DNA of 64,000 nt from contig ML677374.1 in assembly GCA_007922305.1 (NCBI GenBank), positions 13,015,511 to 13,079,510 of the forward strand. The letters are read 5' to 3'. The notes beneath the pieces were generated by a model. It was given only the letters and a program-made list of their open reading frames with translations, did not search any database and was not told where the DNA came from. Source of the stretch: Dermatemys mawii (taxonomy: Eukaryota; Chordata; Testudines; Dermatemydidae). This document shows, one piece after another, positions 22,447-34,751 of the stretch (position 1 is the first letter of the stretch; each line of letters starts with the position of its first letter). The position numbers and the translations under genes were made by a program.

Positions 22447-25400
22447 ACAGACGTTCTTTGTAACAGCTCCTTGACTTTGCAAGTGGCTTGCCTGTTGATT
22501 CAAAGTAGCCTAAATCTCTTGAATTTCTAGGTGTGATGCAAAACCTATCTAATTTCCTGAAGCCAATTGTTTGAATTATCGGCTGGCTAATTCTGTGTGC
22601 AAAAGGTTGGGTTTTGCAATATTGCTGGATATGGACTCCTATTTGAAATAATTATCTGGATGACAAGAGTCAAGGATAGGGGCTTGTTTTATACATAAAT
22701 CAAAGCAAATAAATAAAATAGATAAATAAGTACTTTATACATTGGTCATTACTGGGAGTATGTTATTGGTCACCTAAATTAATGGTGCTGAATGTGCTCC
22801 AGCTGGATGAGTGAGACATTATATATGAAATAATTCTATTTATACACAAGTAATGTTGTTCTCAGGCAAGTAAGATCATACATTTCAGGAACTACCATTC
22901 CCGCAAAATTTGTGCAAACCTAAATTAGAGCAGTATTGATTAAAATATGCCAAACCTTAGAGCTACATACAATATGATAAGTGCCTGCAAACACTATCTG
23001 TAGTTTTTACCCAGGTTTAATCATCTACCCCTTTACTTCCTTTGGGAACAAAAAAAAAAATTCCAGTTGGATTTTTATCTAAGGATTTTGTAATCTTCAT
23101 GAAACAAACAACAGCTTTCGGGATTCACATTCATTAATCAGTTAAATACAAAACACTGGTGGAAATCCAGAGGTAAAGGTGCAACTTGCCCCCTGGTGCT
23201 TAGGTATTTCACATATGGTGTTTAAAACCACCCCCTGTTCCTATACTCTTGCAATAATAAAGCACTACAGAGTAGGCTAAGGAGGCACTGCTAAAGCCTT
23301 AATGTGTGAAGCTGCCAGGTTTTTTATCATTCCAAATGGAAGTGACCTATTAAGAATGGTAAAGGAGCACAAAACAATTATTTCTTTAACATAATGACCA
23401 TCATGATTTTTTCAGTGGGACTTGTGCTCCTAAGTCATTGAGATGCTGCTGAAAATTCTACCAAGTAGCTTTCACCCAGTATGCTCCAAAAATGGTTTAT
23501 AAACTCTTCCGGTACAAATAGTACAAACTATTTTTATTTTATGTAGGCAGAGAGGACAGATCTATTGAAAGGGGATTTTGATCATTTCTGAAATCCAGGG
23601 GTACAATGTGGACGTTGTTTCCTGGTACGCAGATACAACACCTAACAGTTTAGGGCAAGATGTGTAGACTCTAGGTGCATTTTGCAAAAGCAACTAAATC
23701 ACCTAGAAGTCTAAGTTCCGTTGGCACTTTTGATAATTTTATCCTACATCCACGTCAGACTATAATGCATGTATTTTACAAAGACATCCAATATTCAAGG
23801 GGGGATGGATTTACCACCTCCTTGGTAAGAAGTACAATGGATTCATTACCGTAATAATGCAACCAAAATGTGGAATAGGCTACATTTCAGGCATTACTCT
23901 GTAGTATATACACATGTATATGACCATGACACTTGCTTCATATTACTTGCCTTATTTTTAAGTTCCTGTGATTATACTTCCCTTCCTCTCCCCTCCAAAA
24001 ATTAACCCAAATATTTCCTTAGGATCCAAAAAGGAACAAAATGTGCAACATGCACAAATTATTAATAGTAAAGATGGGCCTAAGCGTCTAAGTTCAGATC
24101 TGGATTTGTTCAGCAGTGTTTGCATTCTGAGTTTTATCAAAATCTTTAATCAACAAATATTGTGTAACACATAGCATGCCACGTATTAAACTCATTCAAA
24201 ACTAACACATGTCCCAGGTCAAGTTGATAAACATTTGTAATGTTTTATTTTCTTTGGAGGAGGAGTATGTTATGCTATGTAACACCAGAGAGGGGTGATG
24301 GGCCACAGAGTTAATTTACTGGGATTTTTGTAATGTCAGGAAAACAAATGGAGCAATATAAAAACAACAGTAAACCAGCTAACAACAGACCAGCTAGAAT
24401 GTAACCACAAAGGGTACATTTTCAAAGTACTTACAATGTTCCAACAATGTGATTCCTATTTACTTTAATAGGGGCTGGGTGGTAAAATTCACACGTGTTG
24501 CTTTGAAAAGTTACATTGAATTGGCCTTGTCTGTCTTAGCAGTAAAGGAATAATGTGTGTGTGCCATAAAAAAAAAAAAAGAAACTTTCATGTCTGCCTC
24601 TTTCATTATCCTAAGTATTCACTGGTGGCCAAAATAAGTTTGCAAATGCCTGTTTTCTCTTTAATTTTACACAGACACTTTAAAAATTATTAGCTCTGAG
24701 GCGAGTCAATCTCTAGAGAATATGCGTGTGTTGCATTCAGTTTTAAAGTGTTCCTTTGTTTAAACACAGGGCTAGTTAACTGTGCTCTGAAGCTCATCAA
24801 AGGACTGAACATGTAGAACAGTACAGAAGGGAAGCTTCTTCAAGAGAAGCCCATCCATATTACCTAGCCAAATTTTTATCTGTGTCCATTTGGCTTGACC
24901 TGATGCTGCTGTGAAGTTAATGTTAGCTCCAATTAATCCCAAAGTGATGTAAAAGTCATGGAGCAGGGGAGTGGGGAGGAATATAAAATGGTCCATGAAC
25001 CAAGTGAGCTGCCTACTCTTCCTTCCCTTGATTTTTTTAGGTGAATTTAGCACTGGGGAAAGATCAGAGAGAGATTCCATTGAAAGCCTTCTACCGAGCT
25101 ATAGAACAGGCAAGACACAGGTAGCAGTGAGACACAACAACTATGGGGAACACTAACAGTGACTACAGTACTGGAATAGAGTGTCTTTATATTCCTCTAA
25201 GATGGACTATCAAAGCCACTGAATTTTACCAAGAGAAACTTGAGTTTAAGGACCCAGAGTGAACTGCAAATATATGTTCTGGACCTAGTGGTAGAAGATA
25301 AGGAAAGGGTATTTCAGCTGTAGGGCTCAATTTATAAAACAAAGTATTTCCTCAGGCTCTCCAAGTGTGTTTGCGTGACACATGCTATTCCCATTACTTT

Positions 25401-25575
25401 TAATATGTTGCCAAGGAAATGCGTAGTGTGCCAATCACATCACAATCCTTCCTTTCCCCAAACACAAATTTAGTAAATCATATCTGCAATTTATTTCTTA
25501 ATCAAGAGGCTCTTGAGTCAGCCTCCAGAGACTCATTTTTACAAATTTCAGTGTGCAAGGTATGAAAACGAAGAA
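22447..25575. other. unique non-coding sequence with faint dispersed repeats
   Basis: 23390-23460 (CAGTGGGACTTGTGCTCCTA, AGTCATTGAGATGCT), 23665-23745 (CTAAATCACCTAGAAGTCTA, GGCACTTTTGATAATTTTA) and 24410-24520 (CATTTTCAAAGTACTTA, TTTACTTTAATAGGGGCT) look like degenerate members of one 'taggcacctaa / cttttgaaaat' family. A poly(A) run lies at 24570-24582. No coding evidence. Confidence 0.4.
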
Positions 25576-25583
25576 CTTTCAAG

Positions 25584-25711
25584 TAGGGCTGTCAAGTGCT
25601 TTTAAAAAAATCAGTCGTGATTAATTGCACTGTTCAATAATAACAGAATACCATTTCTTTAAATATTTTGGATATTTTCTGTGTGTTAACTGCGATTAAC
25701 CGACAGCACTC
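25584..25711. mobile_element. hAT-type MITE with 8-bp target-site duplication
   Basis: Ends TAGGGCTGTC and GACAGCACTC form short imperfect terminal inverted repeats. The flanks are identical 8-mers CTTTCAAG at 25576-25583 and 25712-25719. An 8-bp duplication is the hAT hallmark. The interior has the TTAACTGCGATTAAC words typical of this widespread family. At 128 bp it is a deletion derivative with no coding capacity. Confidence 0.8.
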
Positions 25712-25719
25712 CTTTCAAG

Positions 25720-27344
25720 CCATTAGTCTGCTCTGGATACCCCTGTCCTCTCCCTCCCCACCCCCTACCTCCCAAATACATCAAAATGAACCAATCATTT
25801 AAAAAGGATCAAAATATAATTTAGAAATCAACTTGATGTGGAAAATATTGGAAGAGACACCAGAGAAACAGCATAAAAGAGAGGATCCCTCCCCCACCAA
25901 AAAAATTAGAAAGCAGGATGTGTCTGGGGTTACTACTCTACAAAACAGATCCAGGTTTGATTCCAGAAGCCAGTTTCTTGCTCCTTCCATTTGCAGGAGA
26001 GGGCAGATATCACCTGGTGTGAATGGTGGTAGCTGAAGACAATGGAGCTACGACAAACTACACCAGCCGAGGTTCTACTCCAGTGGGTCCCATCCTGCTG
26101 CCACTGAAATTAGTTAGAAAGGCCCCAAAGGCAGTGACAGCAAATGGTACTGGCTAAGCCCCAAAATTTAAAATCCTAGTGATTTTATTCTTTCTGTATC
26201 TGGAATATACTCTTTCATGTTTTAAAATCTTTGGAATCAGGGGCTTGTTATCCTCTACTTCTGGGTCCCACTTCACACCAACCTTTTAGCACAATAGGAC
26301 TGGAGTTGGGTTCCCTTTTTGGAATCAATTGGTGCTGCTTTTGGGGACTAGTTCTGCCAATGCTTTTTACTACATGTCGCACCTGATTTCAGTGGGCCTA
26401 CTCCAGGTGGGTAAGTGCTACCCACAGAGGGAAGTATCTTTACAACATCTCCAGATGTTACTGCATTGTGAGCCTAATCACTTTTTCTCTGGGCTAAGGG
26501 CCTATTTTCTGATGAATGCCAGAGTTTACTAATGATCTAGAAGAGGGAGTAAATAGTATGCTAATGAAATCCATTTCCATGATTTGGAGATACAGAGAGA
26601 AAATTTAAGCAACAAGCAATGACTTGTATGGGCTTTTTTTATCTACACAAGAAATGTGAGCATTTACTGCAGCTAAAAAATGCTCTGCCTCAAATCTAGG
26701 TTGGGCAATCCCTTTCATTAGGAACACAAGCCTTTGCATAAATAAATGGTGATGAAATTGCTCTAAGTTGGATGTTTCCTTAAGTTGAAGATGATCAGGT
26801 AAATCAAGAGGGCCAGATGCCCCCTGCAGTATGTATTTCACCTTGGCGAGCAGCTTGTATTGTCTAAAGATTTTCAATAAATAATTCATGATAAAACATT
26901 CTGCTTTCCAAACTGGCACAGATGTTGGAAATGGTCCCACATAAATAACCTTTCCAAATGGCAACATGAATAAAAGTCTAATCACTACCCTAGCTGTGCA
27001 GAGTACAAAGTGAACATTTAAATACAATCAATAATCCCAACATAAACAGACGATGGCTACATAGCAGGACTCAGTGGGATATAGATTTCAAGTTACAAGT
27101 CAACAAAGATGTAATAACTCACCGCAGCTGCTGCATATTCCTTGGAGGCCCACTGCAAGCTCATTCACCTCCCAGCAATATTCTCAGGAGTTGATCAAAA
27201 TCACTGAAGGACATTTCTTTGCATCAGTGAGATTTGCATATGCTGTAGATCAGAAAGCAAGAAGTGCCCTTACCAGAGCACAAGTTAGATGGAAGACAAA
27301 TTTCTAGAGGGAAAAACCTCATAAAAATGGGCATGTGAAGTGAT
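25720..27344. other. unique non-coding sequence
   Basis: 25740-25770 is a C-rich tract with four C-runs. 26035-26100 carries GGAGCTACGACAAACTACAC and CAGCCGAGGTTCTACTCC, a trace of the 'acaccagctgaggatctggcc' dispersed repeat. The minus-strand frame of 140 codons at 26605-27027 has no recognisable domain and no splice context; I treat it as chance. Confidence 0.4.
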
Positions 27345-27425
27345 GCCCTGTCTGTAGGATCTGAACTCAGATGTCTCAAGCATCACAGCACAGACGCCTA
27401 CCATTTGAGCTAACGGAATAACACC
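27345..27425 (-). repeat. tRNA-derived SINE-like fragment or tRNA pseudogene
   Basis: The minus strand reads a box-A-like TAGCTCAAATGGTAGGC followed, about 35 bases later, by a box-B-like GAGTTCAGATCC. The spacing is tRNA-like. I could not fold a proper anticodon arm and box B deviates (GTTCAGATCC instead of GTTCGAATCC), so a working tRNA is unlikely. No poly(A)-type tail is visible. Confidence 0.5.
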
Positions 27426-29351
27426 ATTAACCAGTCACTGTAGCAGGCTGCTATGTTCCATGTGGATTAGTCACTAGTGGGGGACATGGTACACAATTGG
27501 CCAGGCAATTACACTCAGGAGAAATTCATCCAGGGTCTGAAACACTACTTGGATATATATTGTTTGTCATCTTGGCCCACGTAGGCACAGCTGATTTCGC
27601 ACAGTATTATTCCTCCAGGTGACTTAGCTATCAAAGCTTTTCGAATATTTGCTAAATCTTGAGTAACATTCTCTCCAAAAGATGAACACTCAAATCTCAG
27701 GGCTCTAGTAATCAAGTAGCAAAAATGTGCACCATAGGGTGATGATCCTCTGCACAGAGTGACTTCAGGGTAGAACTGCTTTCAAAGGGTGGAAGAGTAG
27801 CTATGGGAAAATGGCTCTTTACTGAGCACATCTGAGCACTGCGGGTATTCAGTATCCCGTTTCCTTACTTTTGTGAGCAATGGGATTTTTATTACATTTT
27901 AATCTTGTGATGTCCCCGGAAGCCTAGAGTATGGTGGATTCTGTTCTGTTCTGACCTGCATGTTATTGGCAGTATTGTTAACTGAGTGACAGTGCAGAGC
28001 AAAATTCTTTCAACTCTGTGCACCTGGGCTTCACCTTCAATCTTCTTCCCCATGCTACCATTTCCATCGTTGCCACTGCAGACTCGGAGCTGCAGCAGTC
28101 TGCACTTCTCCTCCCTCCATACATGGAGGAAGTTTGACCAACGCATTGGCCTAGTCACGCCCATCTCTTCTGACACCCATTATAAACCCAGAGAGCCGCT
28201 GCAGAGCTAAAAACCACAAAGCACAGGGCAACATGCGGGTGGACTCCTGAATCCTGCTCAGTTGCCATTCACCTCCTCAAGTGCAGCAGAACTGTCAGGC
28301 TCCATTTAGTTACATGTCTAGCACTGGTAGATTTTAGAACTTGGGACCACGAGGTTCTGGGATGCTGATGCCAGCCCGTTAGCATGGGAGACAAAGAGCG
28401 GGTTCCCACAGGATGACTCTGTGAGGCTGAGTTTTGCAAGAAGCACTGCCTAGCAGGACCCCTCATGGGCAACCCCTCACTGCCTCCTGATTGCCTATCC
28501 CAGTATGTAAACCAGGAAGCCATGAAGGGAAGCTGTCTGAGCAATGCCACAAACTGCCTCCCTGTGTCTGCTCCAGACCCTACTTGCAATAGACCCTAGA
28601 CTCTGGCTTCCAACCCTGGTTTGTCCTTGACTTCACTATTCAATTACTGTTTGTAACCTGGTGCCCAGCTCCAACCTTCTGGTAACCTGACCCCGCCTGA
28701 CACCTGACTCTTGGCTTGCCTTTTGGCCCATCTCAGACTCTGACCTCCTAGTAACTGACTCCTACTCCCTCCAACCATCTGACTGCCCTCATCCCAGTTG
28801 TGATAGTATATCTGGCTACTATCTAGCTGCGTGTAAAAATGACAGTAAGGGAGGTCCATGTGGAATGGACTGTGGAGAGTACATTGCAGATACACAGATA
28901 TGGATAGGGTTATTCATGTGTGTTATGGAAAACTATGATAGGTAATGGGGAGAGAAGATGAGAGCTCTCTCTGGAAGGTTCATTGTGTACATGATGTTGT
29001 ACAGCTTTTTGTAATTTCTCTGCTTTTATTAACTTAATAAAAAGTTAATGCTTTAAATCAATCACTTGTAGATGAGACAATAAAACAGTTTGCGGTATGT
29101 TTCTTCTGATTTGCAGAAACAGCTCACTTCATAAACCACACTATGGATTTTTAAAAAGATTTTATGACTCGCTTTCCTCTTGTGATTGAAGATGGCAGTC
29201 ATGATGTCTGTTATCCAGATCATCTAAAGCAAATCAAGTGAAACAACTGCAAACCATTTTCGGCAGCTGTTGCAAGGAGCACTGGTGCTTAGAGCGAGTC
29301 GTAAATTTTCCAGACACTTTTCTATCAGAAAATGCCAATTTGTTAAAACTA
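27426..29351. other. unique sequence with a GACTCTGACCT-rich stretch
   Basis: 28590-28800 repeats words such as CTGACTCTTGGC, CAGACTCTGACCTCC and GTAACTGACTCCTAC, which recall the ends of certain reptile LTR elements, but no LTR pair, primer-binding site or polypurine tract was seen. No gene evidence. Confidence 0.35.
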
Positions 29352-29640
29352 CAGGGTCGGCCCACAGCATTTTGGCACCTGAGGCAGGGAGCTCAAATGA
29401 CACCTCGACACTCCCTGAATTGGGCCAAAACTTTGAAAGGTCTCAATTTTGTCTTCTTTCTGTTCTACTCCTCTCATGGTACTGTCTGCTACCTATGCCA
29501 ATAAAGGAGAACTAAGAACTTAACATGCCTTGTTCACAATTTTTGGCACTTAACTTTCAAACACCTGAACAGTGTTCAAAATATGTAACTTTTCTTGTCT
29601 GCATAGTAAACACTGGCATTTTTATCTGTCTGAATAATCA
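29352..29640 (-). mobile_element. 3' end of a hAT transposon (non-coding part)
   Basis: CAGGGTCGGCCCACAGCATT and GGCACCTGAGGCAGGG at 29352-29389 resemble the terminal sequence of a hAT family (CAGGGCCGGCC...CCTGAGGC) that I know from vertebrates. The transposase relic starts directly beyond it, ending at 29638 on the minus strand. The opposite terminus and target duplication were not found. Confidence 0.5.
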
Positions 29641-30245
29641 AAGTGGTGCTTTCTGTGCCTTCTTAGTTGCAAAGATTTGAACTGCTTCCTGAAGGCCCAC
29701 AGTCTGGGCCAGCTCATGCTCTATTGAGATGGCTGCAAGGCTGACCAGCTTCTCCTGTGTCATTGTGAAGCGTGGATGTCTTTTTATTAACTTCAGCTTG
29801 GAGAAGCTGCGTTCTCCACTAGCAACAGTTACAGGAAGTGTTAGAAGTATGAGCAGAGCAACAAAAGCATTTGGAAAGAGGCTGGTCATCTTATTTGTGC
29901 ACATATATTCCAGAACAGGCTTTGGAGTTGATCCTGCTGAAATGTATCTTGAAAGAGCTTTCAGTTCATCACCTAAATCACTCGCATCAATATCGCGCAT
30001 GTCATCATGCGCCAACACTGTCTCTAGTGCTCTGGATTGTTAGTGTAGGTCTTCTTCAGGTATAGTGAGGAGTTTTGGAATATCATACAACATCCCAAAC
30101 AGTTTGCTGTGTTCCTTGAGCTGCATGAAATGTTCTTCAACTAACTGTATTGCACAATCTAGCACCTGGTTAAAGAATTCAACTTTGAATTGTTGTTTGG
30201 GGTTCTTATGGGATTATCCCATGCCTCGTAATCAAAATGTCGTCG

Positions 30246-30621
30246 TCTTCAATGACAGGTTTAAGATTACAGCCGTGTTAGTCTGTATCCATAAATAAGA
30301 CGAGGAAGACTTGTGGCACCTTAGAGACTAACCAGTTTATTGCAGCGTAAGCTTTTGTGGGGTATAGCCCACTTCATCGGATGCACAGAATGGAACAGAA
30401 GTAAGATGTATTTTGTGTATATATATAAGATATATATATATATATATTATATATATATATAAAGATATATATAAGATATATATACAAAATACATCTTACT
30501 TCTGTTCCATTCTGTGCATCCGATGAAGTGGGCTATACCCCACAAAAGCTTACGCTGCAATAAACTGGTTAGTCTCTAAGGTGCCACAAGTCTTCCTCGT
30601 CTTATTTTCTTCTTCAATGAC
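30246..30621 (-). mobile_element. palindromic Penelope-like insertion with 11-bp target duplication
   Basis: The insert at 30257-30610 is flanked by identical 11-mers TCTTCAATGAC (30246-30256 and 30611-30621). Arms 30293-30416 and 30484-30607 are perfect reverse complements over 124 nt, with a 67-bp AT spacer. Only the left arm carries a further 36-nt tail (CCGTGTTAGTCTGTATCCAT), so the sense 3' end is on the minus strand at 30257. I infer a Penelope-like retroelement from the non-fixed target-duplication length, the inverted truncated copy and the hammerhead-like core. A foldback DNA transposon is the alternative. Confidence 0.7.
30417..30483. repeat. AT microsatellite at palindrome centre
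   Basis: This consists almost only of ATAT/AAGATAT words and forms the loop of the palindrome around it. It is itself nearly self-complementary, so the whole insert could fold into one continuous hairpin. Confidence 0.9.
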
Positions 30622-32928
30622 TCCTGTATTCTTGAATAGGTGGGAAAATAGCTTCAGTATGAAGTTCCTCTGCCAACTTCTGTGCACTCTTCAGAATGTT
30701 TTGAAATCCCTCATCTGACCGGTAAGACTGTAGGTATGACTTTGCTTTGTCCAGTTGTTCCATTGTTCTAGATATATCAAGCTGCCTGGTTTCTGCTAGC
30801 TCTTTTGGATCTGAAAGATGATTCCAGACACCTTCTGTAATGTGAAAAGGAGAAAATAGGTGTCATTTCTTAAAACTAGTTCTGAGGAATCTGCTGGCCA
30901 TGAGTAGCAAAGGAATCCACACTGTTCAAGTTCTTTATTCATGAGCCACAACCTATATGTGCAGTGTAAAGTCAAGACTCAAGCAGCTGCCATTCATTCT
31001 AAAATGAGTTAGCCCTTAGCAGACTATGAACTCATGATTTTGTACCATGCCCACAGGCAGATGTGCACAGACAGGTGGGGAAGTAATAATGTTAAATGAT
31101 AATGCAGATGCAGTACATGCATACCCGCACACTCTCAATAGACTATGGTAAAAAGCATGAAAACAACAATAGCACATGATACCATCTGAAAGGTCTTTAT
31201 ACATTTATTAAGCTTCATAGCACATCTATGAAACAGACCTCACAACTGCCATCTGTAATCACAAGGGAAAAATTAAATCAGAGGTTTTTTATTATCCCCA
31301 TTTCAAAGATGGGGGAAACACACCGTTTATGCTATTCTTACATTGCATAGCTACCCTGCAAATGATTAGGGGCGGGAGTTCTGGGGGAAGGGCAAAAGAG
31401 CGAAAGGTATTGATCAAAACAATTTGACAAATTCTAAATGAATTCATGAAATATGTAGGTCTACCCAAATCCACATATTTCTCAGAAAAGAAATTTCAGT
31501 TGAAAAATTTCACCCAGTTGTGCATGTGGCCTGATGAAGTCATTCATCTTCTCTTTGTAACCTTCTAGAAAAATAACTTCCCAAAGAAACAGTGTTTTGC
31601 TTGACATTGCAATAGGTGATTTGAAACAGCTCAACACTGTAAGCTTTCATCCATATTCAGGGTCAAAGTTTTCAAAAGTTCTATATAGTAAATCCTCTCT
31701 AAGTCTTCCTTCATGAGGCCTGTATTTTATGATGGCTGAGTCAGAGCTGACTTTAGCACTAAACTGAGCCTCCACCGAGAGCTTGTCCCACAAGGCTAAA
31801 CTGGTCAGAGAAGAAATAACCTACAGCTGTTGAAGCAAATAATGGAGTGATATTTTCTTGATTACAGATATATCAGATAACATTATCTCACTTGTGTGCT
31901 TTTAGAGCCACCTGAAACATCAAACTCAAGCAAATTTTGCAGAGAGGTATTATACTGGCATGCAGAACTGTATCGGATATGCTACACTAACACTCTGAAA
32001 ACGTCGGGGGAGACAGGGGAAATCAGATCTTCCTCTAGCTACTGGTATGCATTAAGACTACATACTAACAGCCAAAGGAGTAATTCCTTTAACTCAAAGT
32101 GGAGCTTGCATTTTTGGTGTGAAGCTCACAGGTTTTGTACCTGCTTACAACACATGGTGCAATCATTGGTTCTTTACAAAGTGGCCCATCATTCCCCATT
32201 TCCTAGGGGCCATGAGCTCCTATTGAACTTGTTTATCTGTAGGCAGTCTGCCATGTATTTGTGGACTGCACCATTTTTCAAGGTGGGTGAAAGTGTCAAA
32301 GAGCTGCCAGAGAATCTCACCCACATCACTAAATCACTGAACATGTAGCCTACTATATAGTGAGGTCAACAGTGAATCACTCAAGCTACCCATCAACCAC
32401 CAGGATTAACTACTTTATTCATTTGTGAGGACTCTTCTTTGCTTCTTGGAAATCCTATGTCCCCAGCTCACTGACTGCACAAATTGTTCCTTGTATGATG
32501 TCGTTGTTCATAATCTCATCTCTTTCCCACTGGTTTAATATCTGAATACAACCAGTAGTTAGCTAAGAGGGACCAAATAACTATGTTAATTGAGTCAATC
32601 TGATTACCCTTTGTTCCAGCTGATGAATGAGATATTTTAAAAAACTAAAAAGCTATTAGACTATTGAAAATAGTTTTGAACAATAGTCTCTAAATACATT
32701 ATTTCCACATTTAAAGCCTAACCGGTAAGAGCATGAGTGCTGATATAACTGAAGATAATGGTCCAATCCCTCCAATATTATTGTCTAATTAAATGAATTT
32801 CTGCTCAAGCAGAATTCTCTAAGCAAGCAACATCTGTATATTGTAAAGAAAGATTAAGAATGCATTAGGTTAGGTCACTAATTCTTACTATTTAGTGAGG
32901 CAATTAAAAAGCCATCTCTATAATCTAC

Positions 32929-32951
32929 CACCCTGCCCTCCCCCTCCCCCT
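32929..32951 (-). other. G-quadruplex-capable tract on minus strand
   Basis: The plus strand contains CCC, CCC, CCCCC and CCCCC separated by one or two bases (CCCTGCCCTCCCCCTCCCCC). The minus strand fits the four-G-run pattern with very short loops. Function is unknown. Confidence 0.5.
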
Positions 32952-34725
32952 TGTTGTATTTTCTGCTCTAACAAATGCAAACTGACATCAGTAACTAACC
33001 TCATTTTTCTCCATTTCTTTTTGTTTACTGTAGCAGTGGCAAAGTAGGCTGCTTCCAATAAACTGCCACACAGCAAAGTCATTCTGTCTAAAAGGGGGAG
33101 GGAGAAAGCATGTGTATGTATATGAAAACTGGTGTTCTAGATCCAAAAGCTTCTGCCAAATTCCTGTACCATGAGCTCTCTTGTGGCTGTTGAGCCCTGT
33201 GCCATCTTCAATTTAATGTGGCAAAACATGATTATCTCCAGAAACGTACGTTAAATCAGGATTTCTAGCTGTATATAGGAAGATTTATCTGGTACATTCT
33301 GAGGGACAAAGGAAGACAAGGACAATGCAGGGAAGCGAACAATGGGGCTCAAAAGTGAGGGGAATTCAACCTGGAATTTGACTAAATAAAACCACTTGTA
33401 AAAATTACTGAAAAATAAAAACAGATTCATGGAGCATAAACCCACAGATGTAACCTGTAAAATCTCATGGCCTTGAGAACCTTCAAGGTATGCAAGTGTG
33501 CCTCATGGTTCTTTTAAACCATAACACATTAGCATGCAGTGGCAAGAGACTCTTCCCATAGAGCCCAACAGAATCATATCATCTTGGGACAGAAGGGGAG
33601 TTTCAAGTATCACCACCATTCAGCACATACCCAGAATTTTCACTTGATCTTAGCAGCCCAACATGATTTTTTGTTTTGTTTTTTGTTTAATATCATGTCA
33701 ATGCACCAGCAGTTAAGCACATGCTCAAATGTATTTCTGAATAAAGATGAACATGAGCACATGCATAAAGTTTAGCATAAGCTTAAAGGCTTTGTGGTTT
33801 TTGTGCTTCAGTGAGATCTTTTTGCAATTGTCTTTTCTTGACTATAAATTTGATAAGATTAGCTGAAATTTTTCCTAAGTCACCTTTTCATTAAAATCTT
33901 CAATGGCTTTTCATTTCTAGTTGGTTTGAAACTTTCTGTGGCCTGCATAATGGAAATAGTGTTCAAGCATTCAGCTTTTCCCCCCAGCATTATGCTTGTT
34001 TGTCCTTTACCTCTGACTCTGCACATCAGTTTATAAAAATGTCTCCTTTTGATTTAGCTTGGGAAAAAAAGAGAAAGTGCTTTAACATTTAAAGCAAAGC
34101 TGAACAATGCTGGACTGTTGGGTAATTTCAAAGGCAACGTTAAAATAGGATCAGAGGGAAAAGCAGCATCTGGTACAAAAAAACTACATGGCTCCTTGAA
34201 CCTTCCCTAAGGCTCTGGGGATTTAGTTATGATATTCTTTCAACTCACATATTTGCAGCAACATTCTTTGCTGTAACCCAAAATGACATTCAATATTGTA
34301 GATTAAAAGTTATTTACCTTCTCCGACTGGCTGAGGAGAATGTTTGGAGAATCCCTGAACTGGGAAATTTTGCTTAGGAGTATAGTGTGCAGCTCAGAGG
34401 GTGCTGAGGAATCTCATCCACTGGTCAGGAAGTTGTTTATTTTCCTGGCAAAACATAATTGCACCCAGGATGTTCTCTCCTGATGCAAGACAGGGCTATA
34501 AGCAAATACAACATTCAGGAAATGCTACCTGTAAACAAAGAGTAATGTGTAAAATATACTAGAGTTTGATCCTGTAAATACTTAAGCACATGTGAGATTT
34601 TATTCATGCTAATAGGTCCCACTGAAAATTTTGAAAGATGAGGCCCTGGGAGGCAGGCATGTGTTGTAGTATTTCTTGTACTGGTGTTTGTCTTTGTGTG
34701 TAGTTATTATAGGGTTTTTCTTTAA

Positions 34726-34751
34726 AACACACACACATGCGCGCGCGCACA
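34726..34751. repeat. CA/CG dinucleotide microsatellite
   Basis: ACACACACACATGCGCGCGCGCACA is strict purine/pyrimidine alternation and could adopt Z-DNA. It is short, and nothing else suggests a role. Confidence 0.8.

Larger units (their letters stand above)
29638..30835 (-). pseudogene. degenerate hAT-superfamily transposase (C-terminal part)
   Basis: The 126-residue minus-strand frame at 29638-30018 ends with a hAT dimerisation region: it contains TLPVTVASGERSFSKLKLIK, the conserved C-terminal signature of hAT transposases and of domesticated relatives such as ZMYM-type proteins. Upstream codons continue the same protein through 30040-30245 (for example FFNQVLDCAIQLVEEHF) and resume at 30611-30835 (LDISRTMEQLDKAKSYLQSY). 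It is broken by an in-frame TAA at 30040-30042, a frameshift near 30205-30215, an in-frame TGA at 30614-30616 and the 354-bp insertion at 30257-30610. The N-terminal zinc finger and most catalytic residues are missing, so it is dead. A host gene is unlikely because introns are absent and a transposon terminus sits close by. Confidence 0.82.

Noticed and set aside
26605..27027. 140-codon minus-strand open frame
   Set aside because: No family resemblance and no conserved motif; other frames overlap nearby. Treated as chance.
27345..27425. functional tRNA gene
   Set aside because: Box A and box B resemblances are present, but the anticodon arm does not fold and box B is altered. A SINE or pseudogene fits better.
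28590..28800. LTR of an endogenous retroelement
   Set aside because: The GACTCTGACC-rich words are suggestive, but no paired LTR, primer-binding site or polypurine tract was found.
30257..30610. CRISPR-like or bacterial inverted repeat
   Set aside because: There is no array of spaced direct repeats, and the surrounding sequence is vertebrate. A retroelement-type insertion with target duplication explains it.
31896..32348. 150-codon plus-strand open frame, longest in the window
   Set aside because: No recognisable domain, signal peptide or repeat, no splice context, and ordinary composition for random A+T-moderate DNA. A homologue in another reptile would change this.
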